Shown: positions 1 to 6,447 of the stretch, piece by piece | How the letters are laid out: each line of letters opens with the position of its first letter | Position numbering within the stretch: the stretch's first letter is position 1 | Assembly: GCA_003531665.1 (NCBI GenBank) | Contig: DQFC01000002.1 | Coordinates: 38,518 to 56,924 of the forward strand | Length of the DNA: 18,407 nt | Direction of reading: 5' to 3' | DNA from: Candidatus Collierbacteria bacterium | Lineage (GTDB): Bacteria > Patescibacteriota > Microgenomatia > UBA1400 > MFAQ01 | Program-made: the position numbers and the translations under genes | Notes under the pieces: model-generated | The model's database searches: none | Seen by the model: the letters and a program-made list of their open reading frames with translations, nothing else | What the model was told of the DNA's origin: nothing

Positions 1-294
1 TACTTGGACGAAGGCTATTTTATGTATTTTGAAGATGTTGATTATTGCTTGTCTGCCGATAAAGCAGGAAAGAAAATAATTCTGGACCCTTCCGTAGTGG
101 TTGCTCACAACACTTCTTCATCATTCAAGAGGCCTACCCAGAAGCTATTTATCAGCTTCAAGAGCCATCTCCGTTTTATAAAAAAATGGCTAACCCCAAT
201 CAAGCGTTTGGTTCCTTATCTATATGCCTTCACCTTATATCCCTATCTTTATCTTCTTTGGACCTATCATGGAATTAAATATAAGAATGAATAA
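1..294 (+). CDS. Glycosyltransferase family 2, C-terminal fragment
   Basis: The reading frame is open from the first base of the window, so this is the last ~97 residues of a longer gene whose start lies upstream. It opens with the conserved acidic motif DEGYFMYFEDVDYC, typical of the acceptor-binding/catalytic part of GT2 rhamnosyltransferase-like enzymes (WbbL type), followed by a basic region and a hydrophobic C-terminus. Such enzymes transfer a sugar from a nucleotide-sugar donor onto a lipid-linked oligosaccharide at the cytoplasmic membrane face. Its stop codon lies inside the beginning of the downstream acyltransferase gene, so both belong to one surface-polysaccharide operon. The family is clear from the motif; sugar specificity cannot be read. 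Confidence 0.85.
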   Translation, partial: YLDEGYFMYFEDVDYCLSADKAGKKIILDPSVVVAHNTSSSFKRPTQKLFISFKSHLRFIKKWLTPIKRLVPYLYAFTLYPYLYLLWTYHGIKYKNE

Positions 295-1420
295 CTCCGG
301 AAGACTTACCAAACTCGATGGTCTACGCGGTCTGCTCTCTCTCATTGTTGCTCTAAATCACTCTTTTTTGGTAGTAGCTATCCCGACTTTCGCAAATGTT
401 TGGGGACAAAATTTTCTAACCTTTACCAATCTTCAGGCCAAACTCCAGCAACTTCTTATGCTAATCGGCAATGGTGGAGCAGCCGTCACCACGTTTTTTA
501 TCCTATCGGGAATGGTTTTGGGTCAATCAATGGGGAGGGTAGAATTTTCGTCAAAAGGACTCCTGGGTTTCTTCCTCAAGCGACTTCTTCGTCTTTACCC
601 CGTCTACGTAGTTATAATTTTGACGACCGCAATTTATATGAGAACCGGATTCCACTATCAAACGTTTCCTTTTGCTTCCGCCTGGTATCTCTGGTGGATG
701 AATTTCCAGATGACGATTAAGGAGTTTCTTTACAATTTGTTCTTTATTCACACATATCTTGGAGGTGTGACTTGGACCCTTAGAGTAATTTTGATTGCCT
801 CTTTTGTTATGCCCGCTTTCTATCAAGTGTCCAAGACAGCGGGCCGTTTGACCAATCTGATATTTTCGCTATTTTTGGTCCTTGCGAGTTTTACGATTTT
901 TAATATTAGCGGTTTTAGAGATTTACGCTACCTTTACATGTTTTATCTTGGTTTGATCCTTCCCCGGTATAAAAGCTTTTTTGCGGCCCTCCCAAGTTGG
1001 CTAATTCATTTTTTCGTTCCCTTCGGCTTGATTTCGCTTCTGGCCATTCGATATATCACTGACGAATACTTAGGTGGTCTAATCGAAAGTGTCTTGGCGT
1101 GGTTTGCCATAGGGATCATCGTTTTCAGCAGCAGAACCAAGATATTTGATTTCTTAAACAACAAAGTCTTCCAATTTTTCGGAAGGATTTCCTATAGCCT
1201 CTATCTGGTTCATTTTACCGTCCTTTATATCTTAGCCAGGGTGATGTTTAATGTATACCCAAACCTTCCGTACGGCAGTGCTTACCTTATGATTCATGTT
1301 TCCCTGTTTATTCTGTCGTTGTCTGTAGCCACCCTGTTTTCCCTCTTGGTATATCGTTACGTAGAGATACCCTCTTCACAAGTGGGCAGTGCCGTTAACA
1401 AAAAAATACAGCAATTTTGA
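287..1420 (+). CDS. Acyltransferase 3 family membrane protein (OafA/YrhL-like)
   Basis: About 377 residues with roughly ten hydrophobic segments. The N-terminus carries the acyltransferase-3 signature LDGLRGLLSLIVALNH, whose arginine and histidine are characteristic of the family, and the C-terminal part has FGRISYSLYLVHF, also typical. Members transfer acetyl or other acyl groups onto sugars of surface polysaccharides or lipids at the membrane. Start: ATG 287 overlaps the upstream stop by 8 nt and places the signature about ten residues from the N-terminus. ATG 269 and ATG 224 are in-frame alternatives but would overlap the upstream gene more. The last base pairs overlap the next gene (TTGA), indicating translational coupling inside the polysaccharide operon. 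The acyl substrate is unknown. Confidence 0.88.
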   Translation: MNNSGRLTKLDGLRGLLSLIVALNHSFLVVAIPTFANVWGQNFLTFTNLQAKLQQLLMLIGNGGAAVTTFFILSGMVLGQSMGRVEFSSKGLLGFFLKRLLRLYPVYVVIILTTAIYMRTGFHYQTFPFASAWYLWWMNFQMTIKEFLYNLFFIHTYLGGVTWTLRVILIASFVMPAFYQVSKTAGRLTNLIFSLFLVLASFTIFNISGFRDLRYLYMFYLGLILPRYKSFFAALPSWLIHFFVPFGLISLLAIRYITDEYLGGLIESVLAWFAIGIIVFSSRTKIFDFLNNKVFQFFGRISYSLYLVHFTVLYILARVMFNVYPNLPYGSAYLMIHVSLFILSLSVATLFSLLVYRYVEIPSSQVGSAVNKKIQQF

Positions 1421-2211
1421 AAATTTCCGCCATTGTCTTGTCAAAAAAACCCGATCTGAACCACTTATTGTTGGAGTCACTTTCATTTGTCGACGAAATC
1501 CTGATAATTGTCGACTTAGCCCCACCAACTCAACTCCGTCATTGCGAGGCAGGCAACCTGCCTGCCGGCAGGTCGAAGATGCCGTGCACACACGGCCAGG
1601 TCTCACCCCACCAAAAAACTAAAATCTTCTACCATCCCCTCAACAACGATTTTTCCTCGCAAAGAAATTTTGGACTTCAAAAGGCCAAAGGTGACTGGGT
1701 CCTGTTTGTTGACGATGACGAGTATGTTGGGACTGAACTCAAAAGAGAAATAATCGAAGCGATAAATCTCAATCAATACTCCGGTTTTATTCTCACGCGT
1801 CAGGATCTTGTTTTTCACCAGCCGTTAAGACACGGAGAAACGGGAAATACCAAAATACTGAGACTTGCTAAGCGAACAGCCGGGAAATTCGTTAGACCGG
1901 TTCACGAACGATGGGGTATTAAAGGTAGGGTAGGGGAGCTATCGTCCCCTCTTTATCACACAAAAGACGGTTTTGTTTCGGAATTTATTTCTCGTATGGA
2001 CTCCTACGGTCAAATTGACTCAAAATCTCTCAAGTCAGATGGGAAGCCTTTTTCCTGGTTTCGGTTAATGGTATACCCAATTGCCAAATTCAAATTAAAC
2101 TATTTTTTTAGAGCGGGGTTCTTGGATGGATCCGCCGGATTATTTCAAGCATATTTAATGGCGGTTCAATCACTATCCACACGAGTCTTTCAATGGGAAA
2201 ACGAAAATTAG
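1417..2211 (+). CDS. Glycosyltransferase family 2 (WaaE/KdtX-like) with embedded repeat
   Basis: 264 residues starting at TTG 1417, which overlaps the previous TGA stop (TTGA). The N-terminal KISAIVLSKK strand and VDEILIIVD segment are the GT-A nucleotide-binding fold; QRNFGLQKAKGDWVLFVDDDEYVG carries the DxD-like metal site. The C-terminal half (PVHERWG, then a hydrophobic stretch) fits WaaE/SunS-like GT2 enzymes. It probably adds a sugar to a membrane-associated acceptor. Oddity: between VD (residue ~33) and KIFYHPL the loop is about 35 residues instead of the usual ~16 and lacks the usual DSxSxD-type motif. Most of the extra length is translated from a palindromic DNA repeat (1537-1600). 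The frame stays open, but whether activity survives is uncertain. The stop lies 19 nt inside the next gene. Confidence 0.85.
   Translation: MKISAIVLSKKPDLNHLLLESLSFVDEILIIVDLAPPTQLRHCEAGNLPAGRSKMPCTHGQVSPHQKTKIFYHPLNNDFSSQRNFGLQKAKGDWVLFVDDDEYVGTELKREIIEAINLNQYSGFILTRQDLVFHQPLRHGETGNTKILRLAKRTAGKFVRPVHERWGIKGRVGELSSPLYHTKDGFVSEFISRMDSYGQIDSKSLKSDGKPFSWFRLMVYPIAKFKLNYFFRAGFLDGSAGLFQAYLMAVQSLSTRVFQWENEN
1537..1600. repeat. Palindromic dispersed repeat inserted in a coding sequence
   Basis: This G+C-richer block sits inside the GT2 gene. It starts with CGTCATTGCGAG, found again at 12922-12933. It contains a hairpin GCAGGC-AACCT-GCCTGC (1549-1565), an overlapping perfect 12-bp palindrome CCTGCCGGCAGG (1561-1572), and a second hairpin GCCGTG-CACA-CACGGC (1581-1596). 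The 9-mer CCCCACCAA occurs on both sides (1520-1528 and 1606-1614) and could be a target duplication or chance. The block reads through in frame as a Cys/Gly/Pro-rich peptide unlike the rest of the protein. REP/MITE-like identity is inferred from the palindromes and the second copy of the core. Confidence 0.7.
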
Positions 2212-3524
2212 TAATCTTCTTGGTTCTCTTCCCTACAGTGGTTCTTGTTTTACTTAACTTTCTGTTGGTATTTACTCCGGAAATGGGATTTGACGCACTC
2301 TGGTACCATCTTACCTTGCCTAAACTATGGTTACTAAAACATCAGTGGTACTTTCCCGGTGGTCTTCTTTATTACTCTTCCATGCCTCGTTTGGCAGAAA
2401 CGGTTTTTATCCCTCTAATCCAATTGTTTGGAACAGCTGGCCCTAAGATGGCTCAGTATCTTGCCGGAGTGGGTACGGGAATATACATTTGGAAAATCAT
2501 AGGACAGTTCAAACTTTCCACACTCATGAAAGCCATAGGTATTTCACTGTTTTACTGTACCTGGCTAGTCAGTTGGCAGTCGGGAAGCGCCTATATCGAT
2601 CTGATAAGAACCTTCTTCGAGGCAGGTGCCCTTTATTTTCTTCTGAATGGTCAATGGAAATCGGGAGGAGTCTTTCTGGGTCTTGCCATAGGTACGAAGT
2701 GGTTCGCCCTAGGTTCTCTTGCAATATATTCCCTAATCTTTGGTTCTCATATCATTTTCCCGGCACTTCTGATGTCCCTACCATGGTTCATCATTGCGTA
2801 TCATTCAACCGGCAATCCAATTTACCCCATCTTCAGTGGGGTCGTGGAGAACTCCTTTGCCGGCATAGGCGGTTCACTTAAACATATTTTTTTGGCGCCA
2901 TACTATCTGACCAAACCGTTTGATGATTTTATTTCCCCAATGGCCGGGATGCTTTTTATCATTTCCCTGTTTGTTCTGAGATCCAAAAACAAATCTCTTC
3001 ATCAAATTGCCTTGGTGGGAGTGTTGGGAACCATCTTGACCATGTCTATCGATCCTCCATCCAGTCGCTACTTCCTTCCATATCTACCGGCGTTAGCTAT
3101 TGGAACGGTTTTGGGTGTCAATTCACTCAAGTACCTGTGGATGAAAAGAGTTTTGGTAGTTGTCACAATACTCTCTGGTTTTTTTGTCCTATCTTTAAGA
3201 TTAATTGCCATGGCCAAATATGTTCCCTTCCTCACCGGCAAGGTAGATACAAATACTTTTTTGGTGACTTACGCCGATCGATTGCCGGGTACCTTCATCG
3301 ACTCCGACACTTTTGTTGCCGGACTCCCGGAAGGCAGTAAGATATTAGTGGACAAACTGCACAATTTATACTATTTCCCGAAAGACTTTGACCATACTTC
3401 CTGGGTGCCAAATGATTCAGGATACGACTATTTAGTCACAGTAGGGGAGAACCCAAGAAATGTTGAGGGGGAGTTGATAAATGAAAACAAATTAGGAATA
3501 CAGGTGTTCAAACTTGACAAATGA
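2193..3524 (+). CDS. Polytopic membrane glycosyltransferase-like protein (GT-C/GT39-like)
   Basis: 443 residues. A hydrophobic N-terminal helix is followed by an extracytoplasmic loop with GFDALWYHLTLPKLW; acidic and His residues in this first loop are the hallmark of GT-C enzymes of the PMT/ArnT type. Many further hydrophobic segments follow, then a soluble C-terminal tail of ~100 residues (from about LTGKVDTNTF). GT-C enzymes use polyprenyl-phosphate sugars on the outer membrane face. ATG 2193 lies inside the 3' end of the GT2 gene and the stop overlaps the next ATG by 4 nt (ATGA), so it is part of the same operon. The fold assignment is reasonable; donor and acceptor are unknown. A flippase or plain membrane protein is less likely. 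Confidence 0.7.
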   Translation: MGKRKLVIFLVLFPTVVLVLLNFLLVFTPEMGFDALWYHLTLPKLWLLKHQWYFPGGLLYYSSMPRLAETVFIPLIQLFGTAGPKMAQYLAGVGTGIYIWKIIGQFKLSTLMKAIGISLFYCTWLVSWQSGSAYIDLIRTFFEAGALYFLLNGQWKSGGVFLGLAIGTKWFALGSLAIYSLIFGSHIIFPALLMSLPWFIIAYHSTGNPIYPIFSGVVENSFAGIGGSLKHIFLAPYYLTKPFDDFISPMAGMLFIISLFVLRSKNKSLHQIALVGVLGTILTMSIDPPSSRYFLPYLPALAIGTVLGVNSLKYLWMKRVLVVVTILSGFFVLSLRLIAMAKYVPFLTGKVDTNTFLVTYADRLPGTFIDSDTFVAGLPEGSKILVDKLHNLYYFPKDFDHTSWVPNDSGYDYLVTVGENPRNVEGELINENKLGIQVFKLDK

Positions 3525-4618
3525 TATATTTTCTATTAATTCTTAGCCTCTTTACTTGGCCCTTTGGCCAAATGTTGGCATTTTTGGTTCCCGGTTTTCC
3601 TTTAACTATTTATTTTCTGGATCTCATTCTTGGTCTTCTGACCATGTCCCTGTTCCTAAAAAAGACAGTTAGAAAAAAGATACTCGGAGATCCACTGTTT
3701 AAGCCCTTAATGATTTTTAATCTTGTGGCAACTTTTTCATTGTTAATAAATTTTAAGTCGTTATTCGAAGGTACCTCTGTCTTTGCTCTACTTTATCTCT
3801 CTCGCTTGTTCATTTACCCATCAGTTTACTTTGCTGTCAAACTTTTTCCGCCCAAAAAAGTCATTGGGACAGTATTCTTTTCTTTTTCTCTTTTCTGTGT
3901 TCTGGGTGTTCTGCAGTACCTAATTTTCCCCGACATGAGATATCTAAAATTAATCGGTTTTGACGATCACTATTTCCGCTTGATCGGGTCTTTCTACGAC
4001 CCGAACTTTACCGGTGCCATTTTGGCTTCCGCCTCTTTACTCTTTATCGCTTTGGGAAATTGGGCCGTGGGCCTTCCTCTTGTCATTTTGCTCGCTCTCA
4101 CCTTTTCAAGAGCCTCTTATCTCTGTTTTGCTTTTGGCATAGCTTATTTGCTGTTAAGAAATAAGAAATTCTCACTGATACTTTTCTTCGTTGCCCTAAT
4201 CATCATCGTTTGGCTGATCCCCAAACCGTTCGGTGAAGGAGTAAATCTTCTGCGCACTTTTTCTATTTACTCCCGCTTCGAAAGTTGGCAAGCCGGACTA
4301 GATCTGCTTCTAAAAAGACCGTTTTTGGGGTGGGGGTATAACACTCTTCGTGATTTCAGCGGATCGCGTTTCCAAATTGACAATAGCTATATTTTTATAG
4401 CCGCCACTACTGGTTTGGTAGGGTTGGTGAGTTTCTTCAATTTACTTCAAAAAAGTGTTCCGAAATTACCCCTCTCCAACAAGATGTTTATCTTGTCGCT
4501 ACTTATCCACAGTCTCTTTAACAATAGTTTCTTTTACATCTGGATAAATTTCTCTTTCTGGCTTATCTTGGCTTTACCCTTTAAGGAGTATAAACAAGTG
4601 AGAACACTTTCTCGGTAG
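3521..4618 (+). CDS. O-antigen ligase/polymerase family membrane protein
   Basis: 365 residues with about ten to eleven hydrophobic segments. The central extracytoplasmic region contains FYDPNFTGAIL, LTFSRASYL and, after a gap, RFESWQAGLDLLLKRPFLGWGYNTLRDF, which matches the Wzy_C/WaaL pattern (SR motif, then a large periplasmic loop with a GxGxN-like segment). Such proteins polymerise repeat units or ligate polysaccharide to its lipid or protein acceptor. Translation is coupled to the upstream gene through ATGA. This is the last gene of the surface-polysaccharide operon; its 3' end overlaps the convergent Ig-like gene by 38 bp. Ligase and polymerase cannot be told apart from sequence. Confidence 0.85.
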   Translation: MIYFLLILSLFTWPFGQMLAFLVPGFPLTIYFLDLILGLLTMSLFLKKTVRKKILGDPLFKPLMIFNLVATFSLLINFKSLFEGTSVFALLYLSRLFIYPSVYFAVKLFPPKKVIGTVFFSFSLFCVLGVLQYLIFPDMRYLKLIGFDDHYFRLIGSFYDPNFTGAILASASLLFIALGNWAVGLPLVILLALTFSRASYLCFAFGIAYLLLRNKKFSLILFFVALIIIVWLIPKPFGEGVNLLRTFSIYSRFESWQAGLDLLLKRPFLGWGYNTLRDFSGSRFQIDNSYIFIAATTGLVGLVSFFNLLQKSVPKLPLSNKMFILSLLIHSLFNNSFFYIWINFSFWLILALPFKEYKQVRTLSR

Positions 4619-5270
4619 AATTGCCAGCCTTGTCGGATGCAACCACTCTAATTTCGTTATTTCCGTTTTGCAGCTGAATTCGATGAACAAACACTCCCTC
4701 CTTTTCCACAACGACGAACGACGAATTAATGATAATCTGGGCATCTTTTTTGTTTACCTCCCCTTTGATATCAACCACTTGATTATTTTTTCCGAAGAAC
4801 TCGGTACCGTCTTTCGGAGAAGACACGGAAATCTCCACCGGTTTTCTATCCAATAGAACGATCTCCACTTCCGAAATGCTTACATTTCCCGATTCATCGG
4901 TTGCCCTTACCTGGACCCTATTTGAATCAGCATCCATTGTGGCTATTGATGAAAATGACCCATCGTCTTTGGCCTTATCTGTCAGAGAAATTTTGTCATT
5001 TATCAGTATGTCCAGTGAAGCATTCGCTTCGGTGTACCCCTCCACCAACAAAGATGCACTATTGGTTGCTTCCGGCAGTGCCGATAATGTCGGTGCTTGA
5101 GGGGGGATTATGTCTTTGTCTATATTTTGTCTTGGAGCTCCGTCACCCGCAACAACTCCGATGAAGAAGGGAATTCCCCATTTCAACAAGACGATTACGA
5201 AGATTACCGAAAGAAGAATGTAAAATCTGGATCTATTTTTTTCTTTACTCGTTCTATATCTGCCGGACAT
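4581..5270 (-). CDS. Single-pass membrane protein with extracellular Ig-like domains
   Basis: About 229 residues. A short basic cytoplasmic tail (MSGRYRTSKEKNRSRF), one transmembrane helix (YILLSVIFVIVLLKWGIPFF), a Pro-rich linker, then two beta-rich repeats of ~80 residues. The first ends in VQVRATDESGNVS and the second in IRVVASDKAGNST, typical of bacterial Ig-like/Glucodextranase-B-like domains. It is probably anchored with its domains outside, in adhesion or envelope structure. Start: the frame is open to 5339 and ATG exists at 5303, but a terminator hairpin occupies 5303-5327. A TATGAT -10 at 5277-5282 sits 6 nt before ATG 5270, so 5270 is preferred (leaderless). The 3' end runs antisense to the O-antigen ligase gene. 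Confidence 0.82.
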   Translation of the reverse strand: MSGRYRTSKEKNRSRFYILLSVIFVIVLLKWGIPFFIGVVAGDGAPRQNIDKDIIPPQAPTLSALPEATNSASLLVEGYTEANASLDILINDKISLTDKAKDDGSFSSIATMDADSNRVQVRATDESGNVSISEVEIVLLDRKPVEISVSSPKDGTEFFGKNNQVVDIKGEVNKKDAQIIINSSFVVVEKEGVFVHRIQLQNGNNEIRVVASDKAGNSTEKVFSLVYTP

Positions 5271-5276
5271 ATATTC

Positions 5277-5282
5277 ATCATA
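5277..5282 (-). promoter_or_regulatory. -10 element of Ig-like protein gene (leaderless)
   Basis: TATGAT on the minus strand ends 6 nt before ATG 5270. It lies just beyond the terminator of the upstream gene, as expected for a separate transcription unit. No -35 is evident. Confidence 0.55.
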
Positions 5283-5302
5283 GTATAAATCATATCCACC
5301 CA

Positions 5303-5327
5303 TAAAAAACCCACCTATTAGGTGGGT
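5303..5327 (-). terminator. Rho-independent terminator of the small paralogue pair
   Basis: On the minus strand a perfect 8-bp stem (ACCCACCT/AGGTGGGT, 5309-5327) with a 3-nt loop is followed directly by TTTTTT. It begins 9 nt after the stop of the 5336-5608 gene, so it ends the paralogue transcript. It also separates that transcript from the downstream Ig-like gene. Confidence 0.85.
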
Positions 5328-5335
5328 ATCAAGGG

Positions 5336-5608
5336 TCAAACAATGAAAACAAGTTCAATATTGTTTTCGCCAACAGTCTCGTCAAAAGAGAAAACGACAG
5401 GACCGCTTGTTACTTTATCAGCGCCAAGTGCAGCGCATGCAAGCCCGGACACTGTTCGATTTCCTGTGTGTACAATATTATTCAGCCTTGCGCCTGGAAA
5501 CTGTTCTACAAACACCTTGCATATTTCCCGGACAGTTTTTTCCAAATCAACAGCCTTTGAAATCGGCCAAACCACTTTCATGGTTCTTGCGATATTTTTT
5601 GTAGCCAT
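5336..5608 (-). CDS. Small protein of unknown function, paralogue A
   Basis: 90 residues, soluble, mixed alpha/beta, no signal peptide or transmembrane segment. I do not recognise the family. It begins MATKNIARTMKVVWPI and ends NNIELVFIV, which parallels the upstream neighbour (MADKSIGTSLCVRWPL ... GYMEIYFVL); a helix after VxWP is followed by beta-rich sequence. It has a strong Shine-Dalgarno AAGGAGG 5 nt before ATG 5608, unusual in this window. The 20-odd bases before it resemble those before paralogue B (TCGCA.. then TTGAAAAGGAG), so the unit was duplicated with its translation signal. It is followed by a terminator and co-transcribed with paralogue B. Function unknown. Confidence 0.75.
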   Translation of the reverse strand: MATKNIARTMKVVWPISKAVDLEKTVREICKVFVEQFPGARLNNIVHTGNRTVSGLACAALGADKVTSGPVVFSFDETVGENNIELVFIV

Positions 5609-5647
5609 AGAACCTCCTTTTCAATTTGCGATCTACTTCTCGGTGGG

Positions 5648-5926
5648 TTATTTCGGTAAGACAAAATATATTTCCATATAACCGTTTTTCATTAAGCTAG
5701 CGCTATACGCATTCAAATGAACGGTCCGGCCACCTTCCAAGAAAGAAAGCCCGTCGAGACTCAGTTCAGAGACGAGAATTGAGTGAATCCAGATGTCAGG
5801 TTTGTTATATTGTTTTCGGATTAATTTTGAAACCCCGAGAATGGTGTCTTTAACCGATAGCACTGCCAAGCCGGCAGGTAATGGCCATCGTACACACAAG
5901 GAAGTTCCGATAGATTTGTCAGCCAA
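5648..5926 (-). CDS. Small protein of unknown function, paralogue B
   Basis: 92 residues starting at TTG 5926, with Shine-Dalgarno AAGGAG placed correctly upstream (AAAAGGAGATTAAA-TTG). Soluble, no obvious motifs, family not recognised. The N-terminus MADKSIGTSLCVRWPL and C-terminus GYMEIYFVLPK align with the downstream paralogue, with low identity between. The middle (VSKLIRKQYNKPDIWIHSIL, then LDGLSFLEGGRTVHLNAYS) suggests one helix and several strands. A TAGAAT box at 5960-5965 lies ~34 nt upstream, giving a conventional 5' leader, in contrast to the leaderless neighbours. It is the first gene of a two-gene unit ending at the 5303-5327 terminator. Confidence 0.72.
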   Translation of the reverse strand: MADKSIGTSLCVRWPLPAGLAVLSVKDTILGVSKLIRKQYNKPDIWIHSILVSELSLDGLSFLEGGRTVHLNAYSASLMKNGYMEIYFVLPK

Positions 5927-5959
5927 TTTAATCTCCTTTTCAAACTGCGATTAAGCACA

Positions 5960-5965
5960 ATTCTA
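5960..5965 (-). promoter_or_regulatory. Extended -10 promoter of the paralogue pair
   Basis: TGG-TAGAAT on the minus strand, an extended -10 (TGn) with no clear -35. It predicts a start near 5953 and a ~27-nt leader containing AAGGAG before TTG 5926. Confidence 0.5.
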
Positions 5966-5980
5966 CCACTTATGCACCAA

Positions 5981-6066
5981 ATAGATTAAAATAGGCTCAT
6001 TGCGGGATTAGTACACCCGCCTGCAAGAGCTGAAGCTCTAGCTTCTGCGGGCAGGCCGGTAGAATG
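5981..6066 (+). pseudogene. Broken tRNA-Gly copy: promoter plus 5' half, split by a palindrome
   Basis: This stretch repeats the promoter and 5' half of the intact tRNA-Gly at 6337. ATAGATTAAAAT (5981-5992) matches ATAGAATAAAAT (6315-6326). TTGCGGG..TAGT.CACC (6001-6017) matches 6336-6351. After a 38-bp insertion, CCGGTAGAATGA (6056-6067) matches CCGGTAGAACGA (6351-6362). Similarity stops before the anticodon stem, so no tRNA can be made. The remnant runs into the promoter region of the GIY-YIG gene. Duplication is seen directly; the mechanism is inferred. Confidence 0.75.
6018..6055. repeat. 38-bp palindromic insertion in the D-loop of the broken tRNA copy
   Basis: It interrupts the tRNA-like sequence exactly between CACC and CCGGT. 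It contains nested inverted repeats: AGAGCT-GA-AGCTCT (6026-6039), GAAGCT-CT-AGCTTC (6032-6045), and an outer CCTGC/GCAGG (6020-6024/6051-6055). It shares the CCTGC/GCAGG theme with the palindrome inside the GT2 gene. Probably a small non-coding palindromic element. Confidence 0.6.
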
Positions 6067-6067
6067 A

Positions 6068-6073
6068 TACGAT
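6068..6073 (+). promoter_or_regulatory. Extended -10 of the GIY-YIG gene
   Basis: TGA-TACGAT (6065-6073) ends 6 nt before GTG 6080. GATAAT at 6071-6076 overlaps and is an alternative -10, but sits only 3 nt from the start. The promoter lies at the edge of the broken tRNA copy. Confidence 0.4.
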
Positions 6074-6079
6074 AATTAT

Positions 6080-6346
6080 GTGTTTTTCTACACCTACGTT
6101 CTTCGATGTAAGACGGCGTTAAAAACCGACATCTATATTGGTTATACGAATAATCTGAGGAAGCGACTCGAAAAACATCAGTCGCACAGGGTGCCATCCA
6201 CCAAAGAATATCTGACAATCAGTTTGGTTTACTACGAAGCTTGTCGTTCAAAAGAGGATGCCGTTAAAAGAGAAAAGTCTCTGAAAACAGGATTTGGTAG
6301 ATCATTCATAAAAAATAGAATAAAATCAGACCTATTGCGGGTATAG
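6080..6346 (+). CDS. GIY-YIG nuclease superfamily protein, free-standing domain
   Basis: 88 residues, a single GIY-YIG domain of the UvrC-N/YhbQ type. FYTYVLRC (first strand, GIY-equivalent) and DIYIGYTNNLRKRLEKH (YIG plus the catalytic-arginine helix) are clear, followed by VYYEACRSKEDAVKREKSLK with the acidic residue and the RE..LK helix of the family. Such domains cut DNA using a tyrosine and a glutamate; small free-standing versions are of unknown role or act in homing-like mobility. GTG 6080 gives the family's N-terminus at once. The gene lies between a broken and an intact copy of tRNA-Gly. Its last codons (LLRV, stop) lie in the tRNA promoter and first ten tRNA bases. Confidence 0.88.
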   Translation: MFFYTYVLRCKTALKTDIYIGYTNNLRKRLEKHQSHRVPSTKEYLTISLVYYEACRSKEDAVKREKSLKTGFGRSFIKNRIKSDLLRV

Positions 6347-6407
6347 TTCACCGGTAGAACGATTCCTTCCCAAGGAATAAAAGTGGGTCCGATTCCCATT
6401 ACCCGCT
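6337..6407 (+). tRNA. tRNA-Gly, anticodon CCC
   Basis: 71 nt folding as a full cloverleaf. Acceptor stem GCGGGTA/TACCCGC, D-stem GTTC/GAAC with GG in the loop, anticodon stem ATTCC/GGAAT around TTCCCAA (anticodon CCC, reads GGG), 4-nt variable loop, T-stem GTGGG/CCCAT. Discriminator T73 is the usual Gly identity base; CCA is not encoded. The T-loop TCCGATT has C at position 55 where nearly all tRNAs have T. TAAAAT at 6321-6326 lies 10 nt upstream as a likely -10. The first 10 nt overlap the end of the GIY-YIG gene. A long hairpin follows 3 nt after the end. Confidence 0.9.
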
Positions 6408-6410
6408 CAC

Positions 6411-6447
6411 TTTAATAAACCACGCCCTTGTGGCGTGATTTATTAAA
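6411..6447 (+). terminator. Long hairpin, probable terminator of the tRNA unit
   Basis: A 16-bp stem (TTTAATAAACCACGCC against GGCGTGATTTATTAAA, one C-A mismatch) with loop CTTGT, starting 3 nt after the tRNA. G+C-rich near the loop and A+T-rich at the base, so it could act on either strand. No separate T-run follows. Confidence 0.7.

Noticed and set aside
1529..1614. Treating the GT2 gene as a pseudogene because of the inserted repeat
   Set aside because: The frame is intact through and beyond the repeat, and the DxD region and operon overlaps are kept; loss of function is possible but not shown.
6001..6080. A functional tRNA-Gly with a D-loop intron
   Set aside because: Removing the 38-bp palindrome joins the D-arm well, but no anticodon arm, T-arm or 3' acceptor strand follows before the GIY-YIG gene.
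5997..6218. A 73-residue minus-strand frame across the tRNA remnant and GIY-YIG gene
   Set aside because: No recognisable motif and no start signal; it is a shadow of the GIY-YIG gene.
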